From the NCBI RefSeq assembly GCF_000328685.1, contig NC_019974.1, forward strand, positions 3,339,001 through 3,403,000: DNA of 64,000 nucleotides. The letters are read 5' to 3'. Positions 52,755 through 62,938 of the stretch are shown here, piece by piece. The notes beneath the pieces are model-generated. The model saw only the letters and a list, made by a program, of their open reading frames with translations, was not told where the DNA came from and did not search any database. This DNA is from Natronococcus occultus SP4 (GTDB taxonomy: Archaea > Halobacteriota > Halobacteria > Halobacteriales > Natrialbaceae). Positions within the stretch are counted from its first letter, which is position 1; every line of letters starts with the position of its first letter. A program made the position numbers and the translations under genes.

Positions 52755-54209
52755 TTAGTCTTCGCGGCCGAACATCTGGCGCATCATCGGGTGCATCTCC
52801 ATCATCTGCTCCTCGGCGATCTCCTCGTACAGCTTGTACGTGATCGAGACCGCGAGCAGCAGCCCCGTCCCGGTGACGGCGCCGATGGTACCCAGCATGT
52901 TCGCCCAGACGGCGAGCAGTCCGACTAGGGCGCCGCCGATGACGGTCACCTGCGGAATGTACCGCTCCATGACCTTCTCGATGACGCCGACGTTCTGGCG
53001 GAATCCGGGGATCTGCATCCCGGAGTTCTGGATCTGTCGGGCCGTCGCCTCCGGCCCCATGTTCGTCGTCTCGACCCAGAAGATGGCAAAGATCGCGCCA
53101 CCGATGACCATGAACGTCAGGTCGACGGAGATTCGGATCAACACCATCCAGGTCGCCTGGGCAACTTCACCGGTCCACCACATCCAGTCCTCGGGCGAGT
53201 AGATCGGCGCGGTGTAGTAGAAGAACCCGCTGACGGGCTCTCCCTGCGCGTTGTACTGGCCGAGGACGGCGGGCATCCCGTCCCACGTTCGGTCGAGGAT
53301 CTGACCGATAAACTGGATGTTCGCCTGCAGCGCCCGAACGAGGATCATCGGCAGGACGCTCGCGTAGATGAGCTTCACGGGGAAGCGACCGCGGGCGCCT
53401 TTCACGCGGGCGTGGCTGAGCGGGATCTCGACCCGGACCGACTCGGCGTAGACGACGATCGCAAATATCAGGATCGTCGTCACCAAAGCGATGAGCTGAC
53501 CCTCCCCGAGCAACAGCGTGTTCAGCGTGTCCCCGGTGAGATCAACGTCACCGAAGATGATCTGGAACCAGTCGTAGAAGAACCCGCCCTCGGCGGGCTG
53601 GATGAATCCAGTTACCAGTCGCTGGCTCACACCGGCGATGATGAACAGGCCGATCCCGCTACCGACACCCCACTTGCTGACGACCTCGTCCATATACAGG
53701 ATGAGGACGCCGCCCAGGAAGATCTGGAAGAACATCAACACCTGGAGCTGGGTGCTGTCGAACGTGAGACCGCCGAGCGATAGCGACTGCTGGACTGGGA
53801 GGAAGCCGCCGGCGAACACCATCGGCAGCGCAGTCAGCGCCGTCATCACGATGACCAGGAGCTTCTGGAGTCCCTGGTACAACACCTGATCTCGCGGATC
53901 GTCAGTGTCGAGGCCCAGGAGATTCGCCCCGCCCAGTAGCTGCATTACGATACTCGCCGTAACGATCGGACCGATACCGACCTGGAGCAACGACCCGTGT
54001 TCGCCGGCAAGGATCGCACGGAACTCCCCGAAGAGGTCGGTCGCACCATCGGCCTGCATCCCAAGCAGGGCGATGTTCGTCAGGAAAAAGTACAACACGA
54101 GGATCCCGGCGGTCCAGGCCAGCTTCCGCTTGAAGGGGACGTGCCCCTCCGGCCGGCGGACCGTCGGCATCCGTGTCAGAACCGGTTCAGCGGCTTCCTT
54201 CCATCCCAT
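52755..54209 (-). CDS. secY: Protein translocase subunit SecY
   Basis: The 484-residue protein has ten membrane helices. It starts MGWKEAAEPVLTRMPTVRRPEG and has GPIVTASIVMQLLGG (helix 2 region) and the cytosolic loops AESVRVEIPLSHARVKGARG and PGFRQNVGVIEKVMERYIPQV. SecY is the channel of the Sec translocon. It is the last gene of the spc operon here, 3 bases after rpl15; adk, which often follows secY in archaea, is 12 kb away. Confidence 0.97.
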   Translation of the reverse strand: MGWKEAAEPVLTRMPTVRRPEGHVPFKRKLAWTAGILVLYFFLTNIALLGMQADGATDLFGEFRAILAGEHGSLLQVGIGPIVTASIVMQLLGGANLLGLDTDDPRDQVLYQGLQKLLVIVMTALTALPMVFAGGFLPVQQSLSLGGLTFDSTQLQVLMFFQIFLGGVLILYMDEVVSKWGVGSGIGLFIIAGVSQRLVTGFIQPAEGGFFYDWFQIIFGDVDLTGDTLNTLLLGEGQLIALVTTILIFAIVVYAESVRVEIPLSHARVKGARGRFPVKLIYASVLPMILVRALQANIQFIGQILDRTWDGMPAVLGQYNAQGEPVSGFFYYTAPIYSPEDWMWWTGEVAQATWMVLIRISVDLTFMVIGGAIFAIFWVETTNMGPEATARQIQNSGMQIPGFRQNVGVIEKVMERYIPQVTVIGGALVGLLAVWANMLGTIGAVTGTGLLLAVSITYKLYEEIAEEQMMEMHPMMRQMFGRED

Positions 54210-54212
54210 GCG

Positions 54213-54719
54213 TTAGTCCTCGTCCTGTTCTGACTCGTCGTCGGCTTCCGCCTCGTCCTCGGCCTCGGCCAGCTGCTGGCCTCGCTCCGAGAGCACCGCG
54301 TCACCGCCGGCGTCCTCGAGCTTCTCCTCGGCAGCCGCCGAGAAGGCGTCCGCCGTAACCTCGAGGCTGTTCCGGACCTGACCGGAGCCAAGCACTTTCA
54401 CGACGTCGACCTCGTGGCCGTCCTCGACGATGTCGCGGGCGTCGAGCCGGTATCCCTCGTCGGTCTCCTCGGCGTCACCCTCGGCGGCGTAGAGGACGGC
54501 GTCCTCGTCGAGCTTCTGGACGTCGATCTCGGCGACGTCGGCCTGAAGCTCGTCCGGTCGGTTGAAGCCGTGTTTGCCCTTCGGTTCGTAGTTGTGGAAC
54601 TCGTGTTTGCTGCGGCCGGCGCGTCCGCGTCCGCCGCGATGGCCGGCTCCTCGGCGGTTCTTGTGAGAGCCGCCGCTGTGCGTCCGCGATCCGCGCTGGC
54701 GTCGTTTTTTACTCGTCAT
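54213..54719 (-). CDS. rpl15: 50S ribosomal protein L15
   Basis: The 168-residue protein starts MTSKKRRQRGSRTHSGGSHK, with the glycine/Arg-rich N-terminus RRGAGHRGGRGRAG that threads into 23S rRNA. The conserved core VKVLGSGQVRNSLEVTADAFS follows, then an acidic C-terminal tail. Gaps of 3 bases to rpl30 and to secY fit one transcript. Confidence 0.95.
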   Translation of the reverse strand: MTSKKRRQRGSRTHSGGSHKNRRGAGHRGGRGRAGRSKHEFHNYEPKGKHGFNRPDELQADVAEIDVQKLDEDAVLYAAEGDAEETDEGYRLDARDIVEDGHEVDVVKVLGSGQVRNSLEVTADAFSAAAEEKLEDAGGDAVLSERGQQLAEAEDEAEADDESEQDED

Positions 54720-54722
54720 GGT

Positions 54723-55190
54723 TTATCGCATCGATTCTAACAGTTGATTAATCTCCTCGGTTGTATGTTTTCCGAGTTGGCCGCCCTCCGCGGTCGGCTT
54801 CTTGATCCCCTCGTGACCGCCACGCGGGGGGTGGAGACGAAGCGTTGGGGAGAGTCCCTGCTCGCGTAGGGTCGTCTCCTCGGCGAGCAGCGCCTCGGCG
54901 AGCGCACCGAAGTCGTCGTAGTCGGTGTTCTCGGCGAGCCACTCCTCGTCGACGTCCGCCTGTCGCCCCTCGAGCGGTTCGGCGCGCTTTGCGAGGACGG
55001 TCTTGAGGACGTCCTGTTCGGGTTCACCGATCGCGACGTAGTCGTTGACCTTCGCGACCATCCCGTTGTAGGCGTCGGTCTCGGGAACGAGCGCGCAGTG
55101 GTTGACGCCGTGGATGTTGAGCATCTCCAGGGTATCCTGGATGTCGGTGTTGCGGTTGACCTCGCCGCGGACCTGGACGACGGCTCTCAT
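54723..55190 (-). CDS. rpl30: 50S ribosomal protein L30
   Basis: The 155-residue archaeal-type (L7e/L30) protein starts [21 protein letters not shown] and has [22 protein letters not shown] and [17 protein letters not shown]. It is longer than bacterial L30, as expected. It overlaps rps5 by 4 bases. Confidence 0.95.
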   Translation of the reverse strand: MRAVVQVRGEVNRNTDIQDTLEMLNIHGVNHCALVPETDAYNGMVAKVNDYVAIGEPEQDVLKTVLAKRAEPLEGRQADVDEEWLAENTDYDDFGALAEALLAEETTLREQGLSPTLRLHPPRGGHEGIKKPTAEGGQLGKHTTEEINQLLESMR

Positions 55191-55846
55191 TGGTCGGCCA
55201 CCTCCGCTTCGTCACGGCCGCCCCGAGAGCTCGGGTGACGCGACTGCGAGGCGTTCTCGAGGGCGTTGAACGTTGCCTTCGCGAGATTCACCGTCGTTCG
55301 CGTGTTCCCGTGGCTCTTGGTCCAGGCGTTCTCGATGCCGGCCAGTTCGAGGACGGCACGGACCGTGTCGCTGGCGGCAAGTCCCAGCCCCTCGGGGGCG
55401 GGAACGAGCTCGACCTCGACGGAGCCGGCCTTGCCGGTGGTCTGTCGGGTCAGCGAGTGGGGACGGTCCGAACGGTCCTCCCACGACCCCGAACCGCGGG
55501 GTACCTTGATGATGTTTAGCTTCGCGATACCGATCGCCTTCTGGATGGCGGCGCCGACCTGGTCGTCTCGGCCTTCGGCGTAGCCGACGTACCCGTTGCG
55601 GTCGCCGACCACGACGACACAGCGGAACTTCACACGCCGACCGGAGTCGGTCATCCGCTGGACCATGTTGATGTCCAGTACCTCGTCGTCCAGTCCGGGG
55701 AGGAGCTGGTCGACGATCTCGGGTTCCTTCAGCGGGAGCCCCGAGTTGAGGGCGTCCTCCATCGTGTCGATTTCGCCCTCCTGGACCATTCGGCCGAGAC
55801 GGGTGACGGGTTCCCATCCACCGTCGTTGTAGTTGTTTCCACTCAT
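55187..55846 (-). CDS. rps5: 30S ribosomal protein S5
   Basis: The 219-residue protein has the S5 RNA-binding domain ([23 protein letters not shown]) and the C-terminal domain ([22 protein letters not shown]). It acts in decoding accuracy. It overlaps rpl18 and rpl30 by 4 bases each. Confidence 0.96.
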   Translation of the reverse strand: MSGNNYNDGGWEPVTRLGRMVQEGEIDTMEDALNSGLPLKEPEIVDQLLPGLDDEVLDINMVQRMTDSGRRVKFRCVVVVGDRNGYVGYAEGRDDQVGAAIQKAIGIAKLNIIKVPRGSGSWEDRSDRPHSLTRQTTGKAGSVEVELVPAPEGLGLAASDTVRAVLELAGIENAWTKSHGNTRTTVNLAKATFNALENASQSRHPSSRGGRDEAEVADQ

Positions 55847-56391
55847 TCGAGAATCGCCTCTCGTACCTCGTCGAAGTGTGCTGGTAGTTCGGTCGCGTCG
55901 AACTCGCCGCTGTACAGCGGCTCGTCGAGCTGCTCGGCGTACTCGGCGATATGCTCGCCGCGGGTCCGCGACCAGTCCGCGAGCACGCTGTCGTTGTGCG
56001 GGATCTCGAGACCGGCATCGATCGCGCCCTCCTGGACGGCGAACACCTTGTTGCCGGGCGTCGCCTTGTTGAGACCGATGTCGAGGACCGCTTCCTCGAG
56101 TCCGGCGTCGACGGCTCGCTTGCCGGCCAGCAGACCGGTCAGATAGGCCGCGGAAATGTTACTCGTGGGTGCTTCCCAACCGTACTCCTCGAGATCGCTC
56201 GAATGTGCGCTCGCGAGCGTCTCGTCGCCCTGTGGGCCCGGAACGATCAGCTGCGCCGTAGTGTGCTTGTTGCTCTTCCGAGCAACGAGGCGTGGCTTAT
56301 CCGATTTCAGCAGGCGCAACCTCTGATGGTAGTCCGTTCGGACCTCACGGCGACGGCGCATCGGAACGTTGTATCGTGGTCCTGTCGCCAT
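55843..56391 (-). CDS. rpl18: 50S ribosomal protein L18
   Basis: The 182-residue protein starts [21 protein letters not shown] and has [23 protein letters not shown], in the archaeal/eukaryotic L18/L5e style that contacts 5S rRNA. Its start overlaps the rpl19e stop by one base. Confidence 0.95.
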   Translation of the reverse strand: MATGPRYNVPMRRRREVRTDYHQRLRLLKSDKPRLVARKSNKHTTAQLIVPGPQGDETLASAHSSDLEEYGWEAPTSNISAAYLTGLLAGKRAVDAGLEEAVLDIGLNKATPGNKVFAVQEGAIDAGLEIPHNDSVLADWSRTRGEHIAEYAEQLDEPLYSGEFDATELPAHFDEVREAILE

Positions 56392-56840
56392 TACTGGTCA
56401 CCGTAGTTTTCGTCGATGTAGTTCAACAGGTACCGGACGCTACGGAACTCGCCACCGCCAGCCTTCTTGTAGAGCTCGCGGTACTGCGTGGGCGTGATCT
56501 CGCCCTTGTCGCGGAGTTCGCGCAGCTTCCGTCGCTGTGCACGAATCTTGTCCTGCCATTCGTCTTTCTGGCTCTGGCGGCCGCCCTTCTTGCCCTTGCG
56601 CTTGCCCTGGCCCTTCCGATGGCCGTACGCGCGTTTCGCGTTGCGCTCGCGGGCACGACCGCGGGAGTTACCGCGGGCGTCTTTGGCCTGAATACGGCCC
56701 TCGTCGACGAGATCGCGGATCTCGTCGCGGGTGATCGCCTCTGCGATCTCGCCCTGGGCGTCCGGATCGATCCAGACACGGTTCTTGCCAACGTCGAGGA
56801 CGTCGGCAGCCAGTCGTTTCTGTGCGGTGAGATCAGTCAT
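56391..56840 (-). CDS. rpl19e: 50S ribosomal protein L19e
   Basis: The 149-residue protein starts [21 protein letters not shown] and has a basic centre ([40 protein letters not shown]). L19e is found only in archaea and eukaryotes. It overlaps rpl32e by 8 bases. Confidence 0.96.
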   Translation of the reverse strand: MTDLTAQKRLAADVLDVGKNRVWIDPDAQGEIAEAITRDEIRDLVDEGRIQAKDARGNSRGRARERNAKRAYGHRKGQGKRKGKKGGRQSQKDEWQDKIRAQRRKLRELRDKGEITPTQYRELYKKAGGGEFRSVRYLLNYIDENYGDQ

Positions 56841-57594
56841 TGGATTCCACCTCGACTTCCTCGTAGGTCGGGTTCAGGACGCGAACGCCCTGGTCCTCGG
56901 CCTGTTCCTCGATGCGCTCGCGCTTGCGCGCGCCGACCGAGGACGCGATCCGAACCGCCTCGCGATCGCCGTCGACACCCTCGAGGTCGTCCGTGTTCTC
57001 GACGTAGACTTCCTCGAAGCCGCTGGGGTGTTTTCCGCGAACGGCCTCCGGCGTTCGGTAGCCGGCCTGGACCTTCGGGCCCTTGCCCTTGATCCCCTTG
57101 CGCTGTTTCGAGAGCTGGCCACGGGGACGACGCCAGGCTTCGGGCGTGCGCTTTTTCTTGTGGTAGTCCTGTCGCTTGAACTGCGGCTTGCCCGCCTGCT
57201 TGCGTCGGGTGAGCAGGCGCTGTTCCTCCTCGGAGAGCTCGGGCGTCTTCTCGGTCAGCCCGCGGGGCTGCAGTTCGGTCTCGACGTCCTCTTCGGGCTC
57301 TTCTTCCGCTTCCTCGACGCCCTCGTCTTCGATCTCGGCCTCGGTCTCCTCGGTTACCTCGAGGTCGCCGACGTCGGCCTTGATACGGGCCGCGAGCGCG
57401 TTTCCGACGCCGTCGGCCTCCGCCAGGTCGTCCTGGTCGGCCTCCTTGACGTCGTCGATCGTCTCGAAGCCGGCGTCGCGCAGCGCGTCGGCCTTGCTGG
57501 CGCCGACACCGCTGATGTCCTCGAGATCCTGCGGACCCTCTTCGGCTTCGGCTTCGGCCGCGGCGTCCTCGGTCTCTGGTTCGTCGTCAGCCAT
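56833..57594 (-). CDS. rpl32e: 50S ribosomal protein L32e with N-terminal helix-hairpin-helix extension
   Basis: The 253-residue protein has an unusual first half. An acidic start is followed by a helix-hairpin-helix unit ([20 protein letters not shown] and [17 protein letters not shown]), then an acidic linker. L32e proper occupies about 130-253 ([42 protein letters not shown]). The HhH part may touch rRNA or DNA. Such extended L32e proteins occur in haloarchaea. Confidence 0.94.
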   Translation of the reverse strand: MADDEPETEDAAAEAEAEEGPQDLEDISGVGASKADALRDAGFETIDDVKEADQDDLAEADGVGNALAARIKADVGDLEVTEETEAEIEDEGVEEAEEEPEEDVETELQPRGLTEKTPELSEEEQRLLTRRKQAGKPQFKRQDYHKKKRTPEAWRRPRGQLSKQRKGIKGKGPKVQAGYRTPEAVRGKHPSGFEEVYVENTDDLEGVDGDREAVRIASSVGARKRERIEEQAEDQGVRVLNPTYEEVEVESND

Positions 57595-57597
57595 CTA

Positions 57598-58131
57598 TCA
57601 GGCACCTCCTTTCGCGGGTTTCTCGGTGATGTAGACCCCGTCCTGGAAGACGCGGGTGTCCTTGCCGCTGACGCGTGTCAGCTGCTCGATGTCCGCCGCC
57701 GTCTGGCCGACGTCCTCCTTGTTTGGACCGGAGAGGACGAGCCGTTCGTCGTCGACGGAGACGTCGGTCTCACCGTGGATAGTCGTTCGTCGCGGTGCCT
57801 TTTCGCCGAGGAAGTTCTCGATGACGACCTCCTCGCCTTCCACGCGGACCTGCATCGGGAAGTGAGAGTAGAAGACTTCCATCTTGTACTCCCAGCCCTC
57901 GGTGACGCCGTGGAAGGCGTTTTTCAGGTGGCTCTCGAAGGTGCCGACGGTCGCGTTCGTTTTCGCGTCCTCGGCCGCGCTTTCGATGACTACCTGGTCG
58001 TCTTCGGTTTCGACGGTCACGTCGGGGTACCAGAGACGCCGGGTCACGGCGCCCTCGGGTCCGTCGACGGTCACGTCGAGATGATCGACCTCGACAGATA
58101 CGTTTTCGGGTATTTCCAGTTCGACTCGCAT
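57598..58131 (-). CDS. rpl6: 50S ribosomal protein L6
   Basis: The 177-residue protein starts MRVELEIPENVSVEVDHLDVT and has two L6 repeats, including VTEGWEYKMEVFYSHFPMQV and LSGPNKEDVGQTAADIEQLT. It sits near the GTPase centre of the large subunit. The ATG at 58131 gives the family start; the frame is open upstream over rps8. Confidence 0.96.
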   Translation of the reverse strand: MRVELEIPENVSVEVDHLDVTVDGPEGAVTRRLWYPDVTVETEDDQVVIESAAEDAKTNATVGTFESHLKNAFHGVTEGWEYKMEVFYSHFPMQVRVEGEEVVIENFLGEKAPRRTTIHGETDVSVDDERLVLSGPNKEDVGQTAADIEQLTRVSGKDTRVFQDGVYITEKPAKGGA

Positions 58132-58133
58132 TG

Positions 58134-58526
58134 TTAGTAGACGTATGCGATCACCTGGCCGCCGATCCCCTGCTCGCGCGCTTCGTAGTGGCTCATGATG
58201 CCACTGCTCGTCGTGACGACGAGCGCGCCGAAGTCTCGAGCCGGGAGATAGCGCTTCTCCCACTTCTCGAACTCGTCGGCGCCGGCTGCGTAGCGGGGCT
58301 TAACGGGGCCACACTCGTTGATCGCTCCTTTCAGTTCGACTTCGAACTGACCGGCCTTACCGTCGTCGACGAACTCGAAGCCGTCGATGTACCCGCGGTC
58401 GTAGAAGACCTCGAGTACGCTGCCGATCTCGTTCGAAGCGGGCGTTACCTCGTGGCTCAGTTTCCCGACGCTCTCGGCGTTGTCGATCCCCGAGAGCGCG
58501 TTGCTGAGTGGGTCGTTTCCGGTCAT
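58134..58526 (-). CDS. rps8: 30S ribosomal protein S8
   Basis: The 130-residue archaeal S8 starts [19 protein letters not shown] and ends [22 protein letters not shown], with [21 protein letters not shown] between. It binds the central domain of 16S rRNA. It lies one base after rps14 and 2 bases before rpl6. Confidence 0.96.
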   Translation of the reverse strand: MTGNDPLSNALSGIDNAESVGKLSHEVTPASNEIGSVLEVFYDRGYIDGFEFVDDGKAGQFEVELKGAINECGPVKPRYAAGADEFEKWEKRYLPARDFGALVVTTSSGIMSHYEAREQGIGGQVIAYVY

Positions 58527-58527
58527 G

Positions 58528-58716
58528 TTATCGGTACTTCCTGAATCCCATGTCGCGGGCGATCTCTCGGAAACACTGTCGACAGAGGTTGATGTCGTAC
58601 TTGCCGACCAGTCCCTGTTTGCGGCCACAGCGCTGGCACTCCTCGATCTGGCCGGTGCGCTTTGCCGCGTGCTCGCCCGTTCGGTCGTTTTCTACGTCGC
58701 TTTCGCTTTCACTCAT
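58528..58716 (-). CDS. rps14: 30S ribosomal protein S14 (zinc form)
   Basis: The 62-residue protein has the zinc-binding CQRC and CRQC pairs and ends [14 protein letters not shown]. It is the C+ (zinc) type usual in archaea. The N-terminus ([19 protein letters not shown]) is an acidic halophilic extension. It overlaps rpl5 by 8 bases. Confidence 0.96.
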   Translation of the reverse strand: MSESESDVENDRTGEHAAKRTGQIEECQRCGRKQGLVGKYDINLCRQCFREIARDMGFRKYR

Positions 58717-59248
58717 CCGTGGCCTCCGATACGGTGACGTCGAAGTTCGCCTCGAGGAACTGAATCGCGTCCTCGGGGGTGAGTCGGTGCTTCGACGGGA
58801 TCGATCGGGTCACCTTATCGCGCTTGGCGATGCGGTAGCCCGGTCGCACCAGGTTAACGGTGACGTCCATCCCGTAGATACCGACGTTCGGGTCGTACTC
58901 CTGGCTCGGGAACTCCGTGTGTTCCTCGATTCCGAAGCTGAAGTTGCCCGTGTCGTCGAACTGGTTTTCAGCCAGCGACGCAAGCGGGAGTGCGGTCTCG
59001 AGGAACTCGGCTGCGTCCTCGCCCCGGAGGGTGACCTTCGTACCGATCGGGTCGCCCTGTCGGATCCCGAAGTCGGGCTCGGTCCGTTTGGCCTGGGTCC
59101 GGACGCTCTGCTGGTCCGTGACCTCCTCGATGATGTCCTCGGCCTTGCCGAGCTCGCGGCCACCGCGACCGACGCCCATGTGGACGACGACCTTCTCGAC
59201 GTGGGGCTCGCGCATCTCGTGGAACTCGCTTTCGGCTTCACTACTCAT
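58709..59248 (-). CDS. rpl5: 50S ribosomal protein L5
   Basis: The 179-residue protein starts [21 protein letters not shown] and has [37 protein letters not shown] and a C-terminus near VTVSEATDE. It binds 5S rRNA. The ATG at 59248 is preferred over one three codons upstream because it matches haloarchaeal L5 starts. Confidence 0.95.
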   Translation of the reverse strand: MSSEAESEFHEMREPHVEKVVVHMGVGRGGRELGKAEDIIEEVTDQQSVRTQAKRTEPDFGIRQGDPIGTKVTLRGEDAAEFLETALPLASLAENQFDDTGNFSFGIEEHTEFPSQEYDPNVGIYGMDVTVNLVRPGYRIAKRDKVTRSIPSKHRLTPEDAIQFLEANFDVTVSEATDE

Positions 59249-59978
59249 CGTCATCACCTTCGCTCACGGCCTCACCGTTCTCCGAGTCCTCGCTGGTGAA
59301 GTTCTCGTCGATCACGACGACGTACTCCTCGACGGTCTCGAACAGCTCGTCGTCGGTTTCGACCGTGACGATGTTCGAACCGCTGCCGGGCGTGACGTCG
59401 ATCTCGGTGACCTCGCCGATCTTACCGCCGTGATTACCACGGACGGCTGTGACGAGTGCTCCCTCCTCGTAGGGGAAGTGTGCAACGACCGACTTGTCGT
59501 CGTTGTCGACGACGATCGAGTCGTTCGTGTCGTACTCGTCGTCCTCGGCGAGGATGTTCGTCCCGTCGTGCAGCGTCAGCTGCGTATCGCCGCCGGGAAC
59601 CTGGCGTTTGCCCTCGATCTTGCCGAGGCGGCTATCGGCCGCGTCGGCGTCGATCGCGGTCAGCGCGAGGCGGCCACCCTCGTCGGGGAAGACCCGGTAG
59701 TACTCCTCGCGACCGGGGAACGCGACGATGTCGAACATGCCGATGGGACGCTGTTCGTCGTTGATCGGCTCCCCGTTGACGAGGATCGAATCCTGCGAGA
59801 GGGCGTACCGCGCTTCTTTCTTCGAGTCGACGTAACCAAGTACGTCCCGGAGCAGGACGACGAGCGGGACGCCGTCCTCACCGTGCGGGCCGGCGTCGGC
59901 CTTGACGGTAAAGACGTCGGTCTTGCGCTCGACCGGCCAGGACTTCGGGACTGACAGTCGTTTCTGGTGTTTCGTCAT
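59241..59978 (-). CDS. rps4e: 30S ribosomal protein S4e
   Basis: The 245-residue protein starts [21 protein letters not shown] and has an S4-like RNA-binding part ([20 protein letters not shown]) and a KOW-like segment near [21 protein letters not shown]. It is archaeal/eukaryotic specific. It overlaps rpl24 by 4 bases and rpl5 by 8. Confidence 0.96.
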   Translation of the reverse strand: MTKHQKRLSVPKSWPVERKTDVFTVKADAGPHGEDGVPLVVLLRDVLGYVDSKKEARYALSQDSILVNGEPINDEQRPIGMFDIVAFPGREEYYRVFPDEGGRLALTAIDADAADSRLGKIEGKRQVPGGDTQLTLHDGTNILAEDDEYDTNDSIVVDNDDKSVVAHFPYEEGALVTAVRGNHGGKIGEVTEIDVTPGSGSNIVTVETDDELFETVEEYVVVIDENFTSEDSENGEAVSEGDDDE

Positions 59979-60352
59979 TCGCTATCACCTTCGGTGTCGT
60001 CTGCGTCGCCTTCGAGGCGTGCCTCGCGACGCTCGTCCTCGAGGTCCAGCTCCGTGATCCGGACGTTCGAGGGCTCGAGGGCCCGGGGAACCTCCTCCCC
60101 GTCGGCCGTCTCGACGGTCACGTCCTCGACGTGGATCGTGCCGTCCTCGAGGATCGCGCGAACGACCTCGCCAGTTTCGCCGGCGTGATCGCCACGCATG
60201 ACCTCGACGGTGTCGCCCGCGTTGACGCGGGTCCGTCGCGTGTCGTACTCCTCGCGGAGCTCGTCGGAGAGCGTCGCGTGAAGCTGCTTCTGTCGCTTGT
60301 GCAGCGGCGCACGCTCCGTCTGGTTTCGCTGTTTGTGTGGTTGCTTGCTCAT
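59975..60352 (-). CDS. rpl24: 50S ribosomal protein L24
   Basis: The 125-residue protein starts [20 protein letters not shown] and contains the KOW motif [21 protein letters not shown]. The C-terminus is acidic. It is a primary assembly protein of the large subunit. It lies 2 bases after rpl14. Confidence 0.96.
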   Translation of the reverse strand: MSKQPHKQRNQTERAPLHKRQKQLHATLSDELREEYDTRRTRVNAGDTVEVMRGDHAGETGEVVRAILEDGTIHVEDVTVETADGEEVPRALEPSNVRITELDLEDERREARLEGDADDTEGDSE

Positions 60353-60354
60353 AC

Positions 60355-60753
60355 TCAGACGATCATCGTTGCGGTCGAGGCGATCGCGCCGAAGCGTTCG
60401 GCAACTTCGCGCGCGATCGGGCCCTTGATCTCCGTCCCGCGGGGCTCTTCGTTCTCGTCGATGATGACCGCCGCGTTGTCCTCGAACTTCACGCGCGTCC
60501 CGTCGGGCCGGCGGATCGACTTCCGCTGGCGGACGATGACGGCTTCGAGGACCTGGCGGCGCATCTCCGGGGTACCCTTGGTGACCGAGACGGTCACCTT
60601 GTCACCCAGACCCGCCTTCGGCTGACGGTTCTTGGTGCCCTGGTAGCCCGAAACGCTGATGACCTTCAGCTCGCGGGCGCCGGTGTTGTCGGCGCACGTG
60701 ACCAGCGACCCCTTCTTGAGTCCCTGGGTGACGTCGGCTTTCATCGCCTCCAT
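60355..60753 (-). CDS. rpl14: 50S ribosomal protein L14
   Basis: The 132-residue protein starts [20 protein letters not shown] and has [26 protein letters not shown]-type [19 protein letters not shown] and [19 protein letters not shown]. The ATG at 60753 overlaps the rps17 stop by one base (TGATG). A GTG one codon upstream is possible but would overlap more. Confidence 0.95.
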   Translation of the reverse strand: MEAMKADVTQGLKKGSLVTCADNTGARELKVISVSGYQGTKNRQPKAGLGDKVTVSVTKGTPEMRRQVLEAVIVRQRKSIRRPDGTRVKFEDNAAVIIDENEEPRGTEIKGPIAREVAERFGAIASTATMIV

Positions 60754-61202
60754 CACTGATCACCCTGCGTCGCTTCGGGTTCGGCATCCTCGGTGACGTC
60801 GCCGCTGGAAAGCTCCCGGTCAGGTTCGGACTGACGGGTGAGCGCAGCGATGTCCTCCGCGGTTGCCTCCTCGGTTACTTCGACGACCACGTGCGATTTC
60901 GTCTTCGACAGTGGTCGGGTCTCTGCGATCTTGACCGTGTCACCGACCGAGAGCGGCTCGAGCACGCCCGGTACGTGGGCCGGGATGCGCGAGCGACGCT
61001 TCATGTGGCGATCGTACTTCGGAACCGCCACGTCGTACTCTCGTTCGACGACCACGGTCTTGTCCATGTCCGTCGAAATGACGGTCCCCTCGAGGATCTG
61101 ACCTCGAACGGAGAGCTCGCCGTAGAACGGACACTTCTCGTAGTCGTATTCCTCCGGGTTCTCTGGTTCCGGAGGGGTTTCAACGTCTAATCCTATTGCC
61201 AT
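60753..61202 (-). CDS. rps17: 30S ribosomal protein S17
   Basis: The 149-residue protein starts [20 protein letters not shown]. Its OB-fold core has [19 protein letters not shown] and [20 protein letters not shown]. The acidic C-terminal tail (about 30 residues) is longer than in most homologues. Its start overlaps the rnp1 stop by 10 bases. Confidence 0.95.
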   Translation of the reverse strand: MAIGLDVETPPEPENPEEYDYEKCPFYGELSVRGQILEGTVISTDMDKTVVVEREYDVAVPKYDRHMKRRSRIPAHVPGVLEPLSVGDTVKIAETRPLSKTKSHVVVEVTEEATAEDIAALTRQSEPDRELSSGDVTEDAEPEATQGDQ

Positions 61203-61708
61203 GGTGAGTCACCATTCGTTTCCGTGCGTCGGGCGGGTTGTGAGAGCAGTCGCGAGCCATCGACCGTAACGTAGGCCACGTCCTCGCCGGCAGCGTGGCG
61301 GCGATTCCGTGAAGAATCGTCGCCACGACAGTCGGCGGCATCGCCGCCGACTCGGTCTGCGAGGACGGACGAATCGTCCGCCCCTGCAGGTTGAGTGTCG
61401 GCCAGTTTGGACGCGGTCCCCGACTCCTTCGCGAAGTCGGCGGCGTCATCTGTGATCGCGAACTCGAACGTCGAGCCCGACTTCGGCACCATCACGACCC
61501 GAGACGTGCCCTCGCCGCACTCGGCGGCGTCGCCGCCTCGGTCACGTTCCGCCTCCGGCGGAACGCAAACCTCTACGGAGAGCGTGTTGGTCGTCTCGAT
61601 GACGACCCGTCCCTCGAGACCGACCCGCGAGGCGTCGTCACTCTCGACGACGCGGACGGGCAGGCCGTTGAGTTCGTGTCGGGGCAGCGTTTCGGGTGTC
61701 AGTGCCAT
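61193..61708 (-). CDS. rnp1: RNase P protein component 1 (Rnp1/Pop4) with palindromic insertions
   Basis: The 171-residue protein starts MALTPETLPRHELNGLPVRVV and ends [20 protein letters not shown], as in archaeal Rnp1 (Pop4/Rpp29), a protein subunit of the tRNA 5'-processing ribozyme. Typical homologues are about 95-125 residues. The extra length sits in two in-frame segments: about residues 49-67 (CVPPEAERDRGGDAAECG) and about 91-139 (from DFAKESGTASKLAD to SSRNRRHAAG). The DNA of both is made of perfect or near-perfect palindromes. The Rnp1 beta-barrel lies on either side. It is in the usual place between rpl29 and rps17. Confidence 0.9.
   Translation of the reverse strand: MALTPETLPRHELNGLPVRVVESDDASRVGLEGRVVIETTNTLSVEVCVPPEAERDRGGDAAECGEGTSRVVMVPKSGSTFEFAITDDAADFAKESGTASKLADTQPAGADDSSVLADRVGGDAADCRGDDSSRNRRHAAGEDVAYVTVDGSRLLSQPARRTETNGDSPWQ
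61295..61437. repeat. Cluster of palindromes inside rnp1 (larger insertion)
   Basis: Successive inverted repeats are: GTGGCGGCGATTC (61295-61307) with GAATCGTCGCCAC (61314-61326), 12 of 13 paired; GTCGGCGGC (61331-61339) with GCCGCCGAC (61343-61351), perfect; CGGACGA (61366-61372) with TCGTCCG (61374-61380), perfect; and CTTCGCGAAG (61427-61436). They code in frame for the extra segment of Rnp1. Confidence 0.65.
61523..61565. repeat. Palindromes inside rnp1 (smaller insertion)
   Basis: GGCGGCG (61523-61529) pairs with CGCCGCC (61531-61537). CGTTCCGCC (61545-61553) pairs perfectly with GGCGGAACG (61557-61565) around TCC. Together they encode most of the first extra segment of Rnp1. Confidence 0.6.
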
Positions 61709-61718
61709 TGTCTGTCTG

Positions 61719-61958
61719 TTATTCGTCGTCTCGAGACGTCTCCGACGTCTCGTTCTCGAAGTCGCCTTCCTCTCGCTGGATCGTCTTGATCCGGGCGATG
61801 GTGCGACTCAGTTCGCCGATACGACCCGGGTTCTCCGGGGCGCCACCGGCCGCGAGGACGGACTTCTGGTTGAGCAGCTCTGTCTCGAGCTCCTCGAGTT
61901 CGGCCTCGCGCTCGGCGGCGGTCATGTCGCGGATCTCTTCGACGTGGAGGATCGCCAT
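61719..61958 (-). CDS. rpl29: 50S ribosomal protein L29
   Basis: The 79-residue helical protein starts [21 protein letters not shown] and has [21 protein letters not shown] and [11 protein letters not shown]. It borders the polypeptide exit tunnel. Its start overlaps the rps3 stop by one base; rnp1 begins 10 bases downstream. Confidence 0.95.
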   Translation of the reverse strand: MAILHVEEIRDMTAAEREAELEELETELLNQKSVLAAGGAPENPGRIGELSRTIARIKTIQREEGDFENETSETSRDDE

Positions 61959-62938
61959 CAGGCGTCACCTCCCTCGTCGTCTTCGTCGTCAGCTCGCGGC
62001 TCGTCGCCGCTCGCGTCTTCCGAGGCGCCTTGCGCCTCGCTGTCCATCTCGGCCATCAGCTCTTCGGCTTCGGCCTCGACGTCCTCCTCGAGCTCGTCGA
62101 GATCCTCTTCGATCGGGGCCTCGTCGGGGACGTCGACGTCGTCGTCCTCGGCGGCGTCGACTTCCTCTTCGATGACCTCCTCGATGTCTTCTTCCTCGGG
62201 CTCGGGCTCGACGGCGTCGTCGGCGGGGGCTTCGGCACCCTCCTCGGCGGCTTCGGCCGCTTCGGGCTCGCCCTCGAGCAGCTCCTCGACACCCTCGGCC
62301 TCGTTGGCTTCGACGGCGTCGGGGACGACCTCTTCGGGGTCCATCTCGTCGTGGACCTGGAAGTCGTCGGGGAGTTCGGCTCCCGGCGGGATGATCTTGA
62401 CGTCAACGCCGATCGTCCCGAGCTTCATGACGGCCGTCGCCTGGCCGTGGTCGACGACCTCCTCGGCGGGCTGACCGTTGTGCTTGATGTAGCCGCGGTT
62501 GAACTTCTCGACGCGCGAGCGGGCACCGGTGACCTTCCCGGAGAGGACGATCTCGGCACCCAGTGCGCCCGACTCCATGATCCGGTCGATCGTCGTGTGA
62601 CCGGCCTTCCGGAAGTACCAGCCCCGTTCGAGGGCGTTGGCCAGACGGTCTGCGACGATCCGTGCGTTGAGGTCGGGTTCGTCGACCTCCTGGACGTCGA
62701 TTTGGGGGTCCTCGAGGTTGAACTTCTCCTCGAGGGCCGTCGTGACCTTCCGGATGTTCTCGCCGCCCTTACCGATGACCATCCCGGGCTTCTCGGCCTT
62801 GAGAACGATCTGGGTGCCCATCGGCGTCTTGGCGACGTCCATACCACCGTAGCCCGCGCGGCCGAGCTCTTCTTCGAAGAACTCGTCGATCTGAGACCGC
62901 TGCAGGCCGTTTTCGATGAATTGATGTTCGTCAGCCAT
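61958..62938 (-). CDS. rps3: 30S ribosomal protein S3 with long acidic C-terminal tail
   Basis: The 326-residue protein starts [21 protein letters not shown] and has the KH domain motif [21 protein letters not shown] and the S3 C-terminal domain ([21 protein letters not shown]). About 110 further residues are almost only Glu, Asp and Ala. The tail is an extreme form of the halophilic acidic extension. It shares one base with rpl22 and rpl29. Confidence 0.96.
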   Translation of the reverse strand: MADEHQFIENGLQRSQIDEFFEEELGRAGYGGMDVAKTPMGTQIVLKAEKPGMVIGKGGENIRKVTTALEEKFNLEDPQIDVQEVDEPDLNARIVADRLANALERGWYFRKAGHTTIDRIMESGALGAEIVLSGKVTGARSRVEKFNRGYIKHNGQPAEEVVDHGQATAVMKLGTIGVDVKIIPPGAELPDDFQVHDEMDPEEVVPDAVEANEAEGVEELLEGEPEAAEAAEEGAEAPADDAVEPEPEEEDIEEVIEEEVDAAEDDDVDVPDEAPIEEDLDELEEDVEAEAEELMAEMDSEAQGASEDASGDEPRADDEDDEGGDA

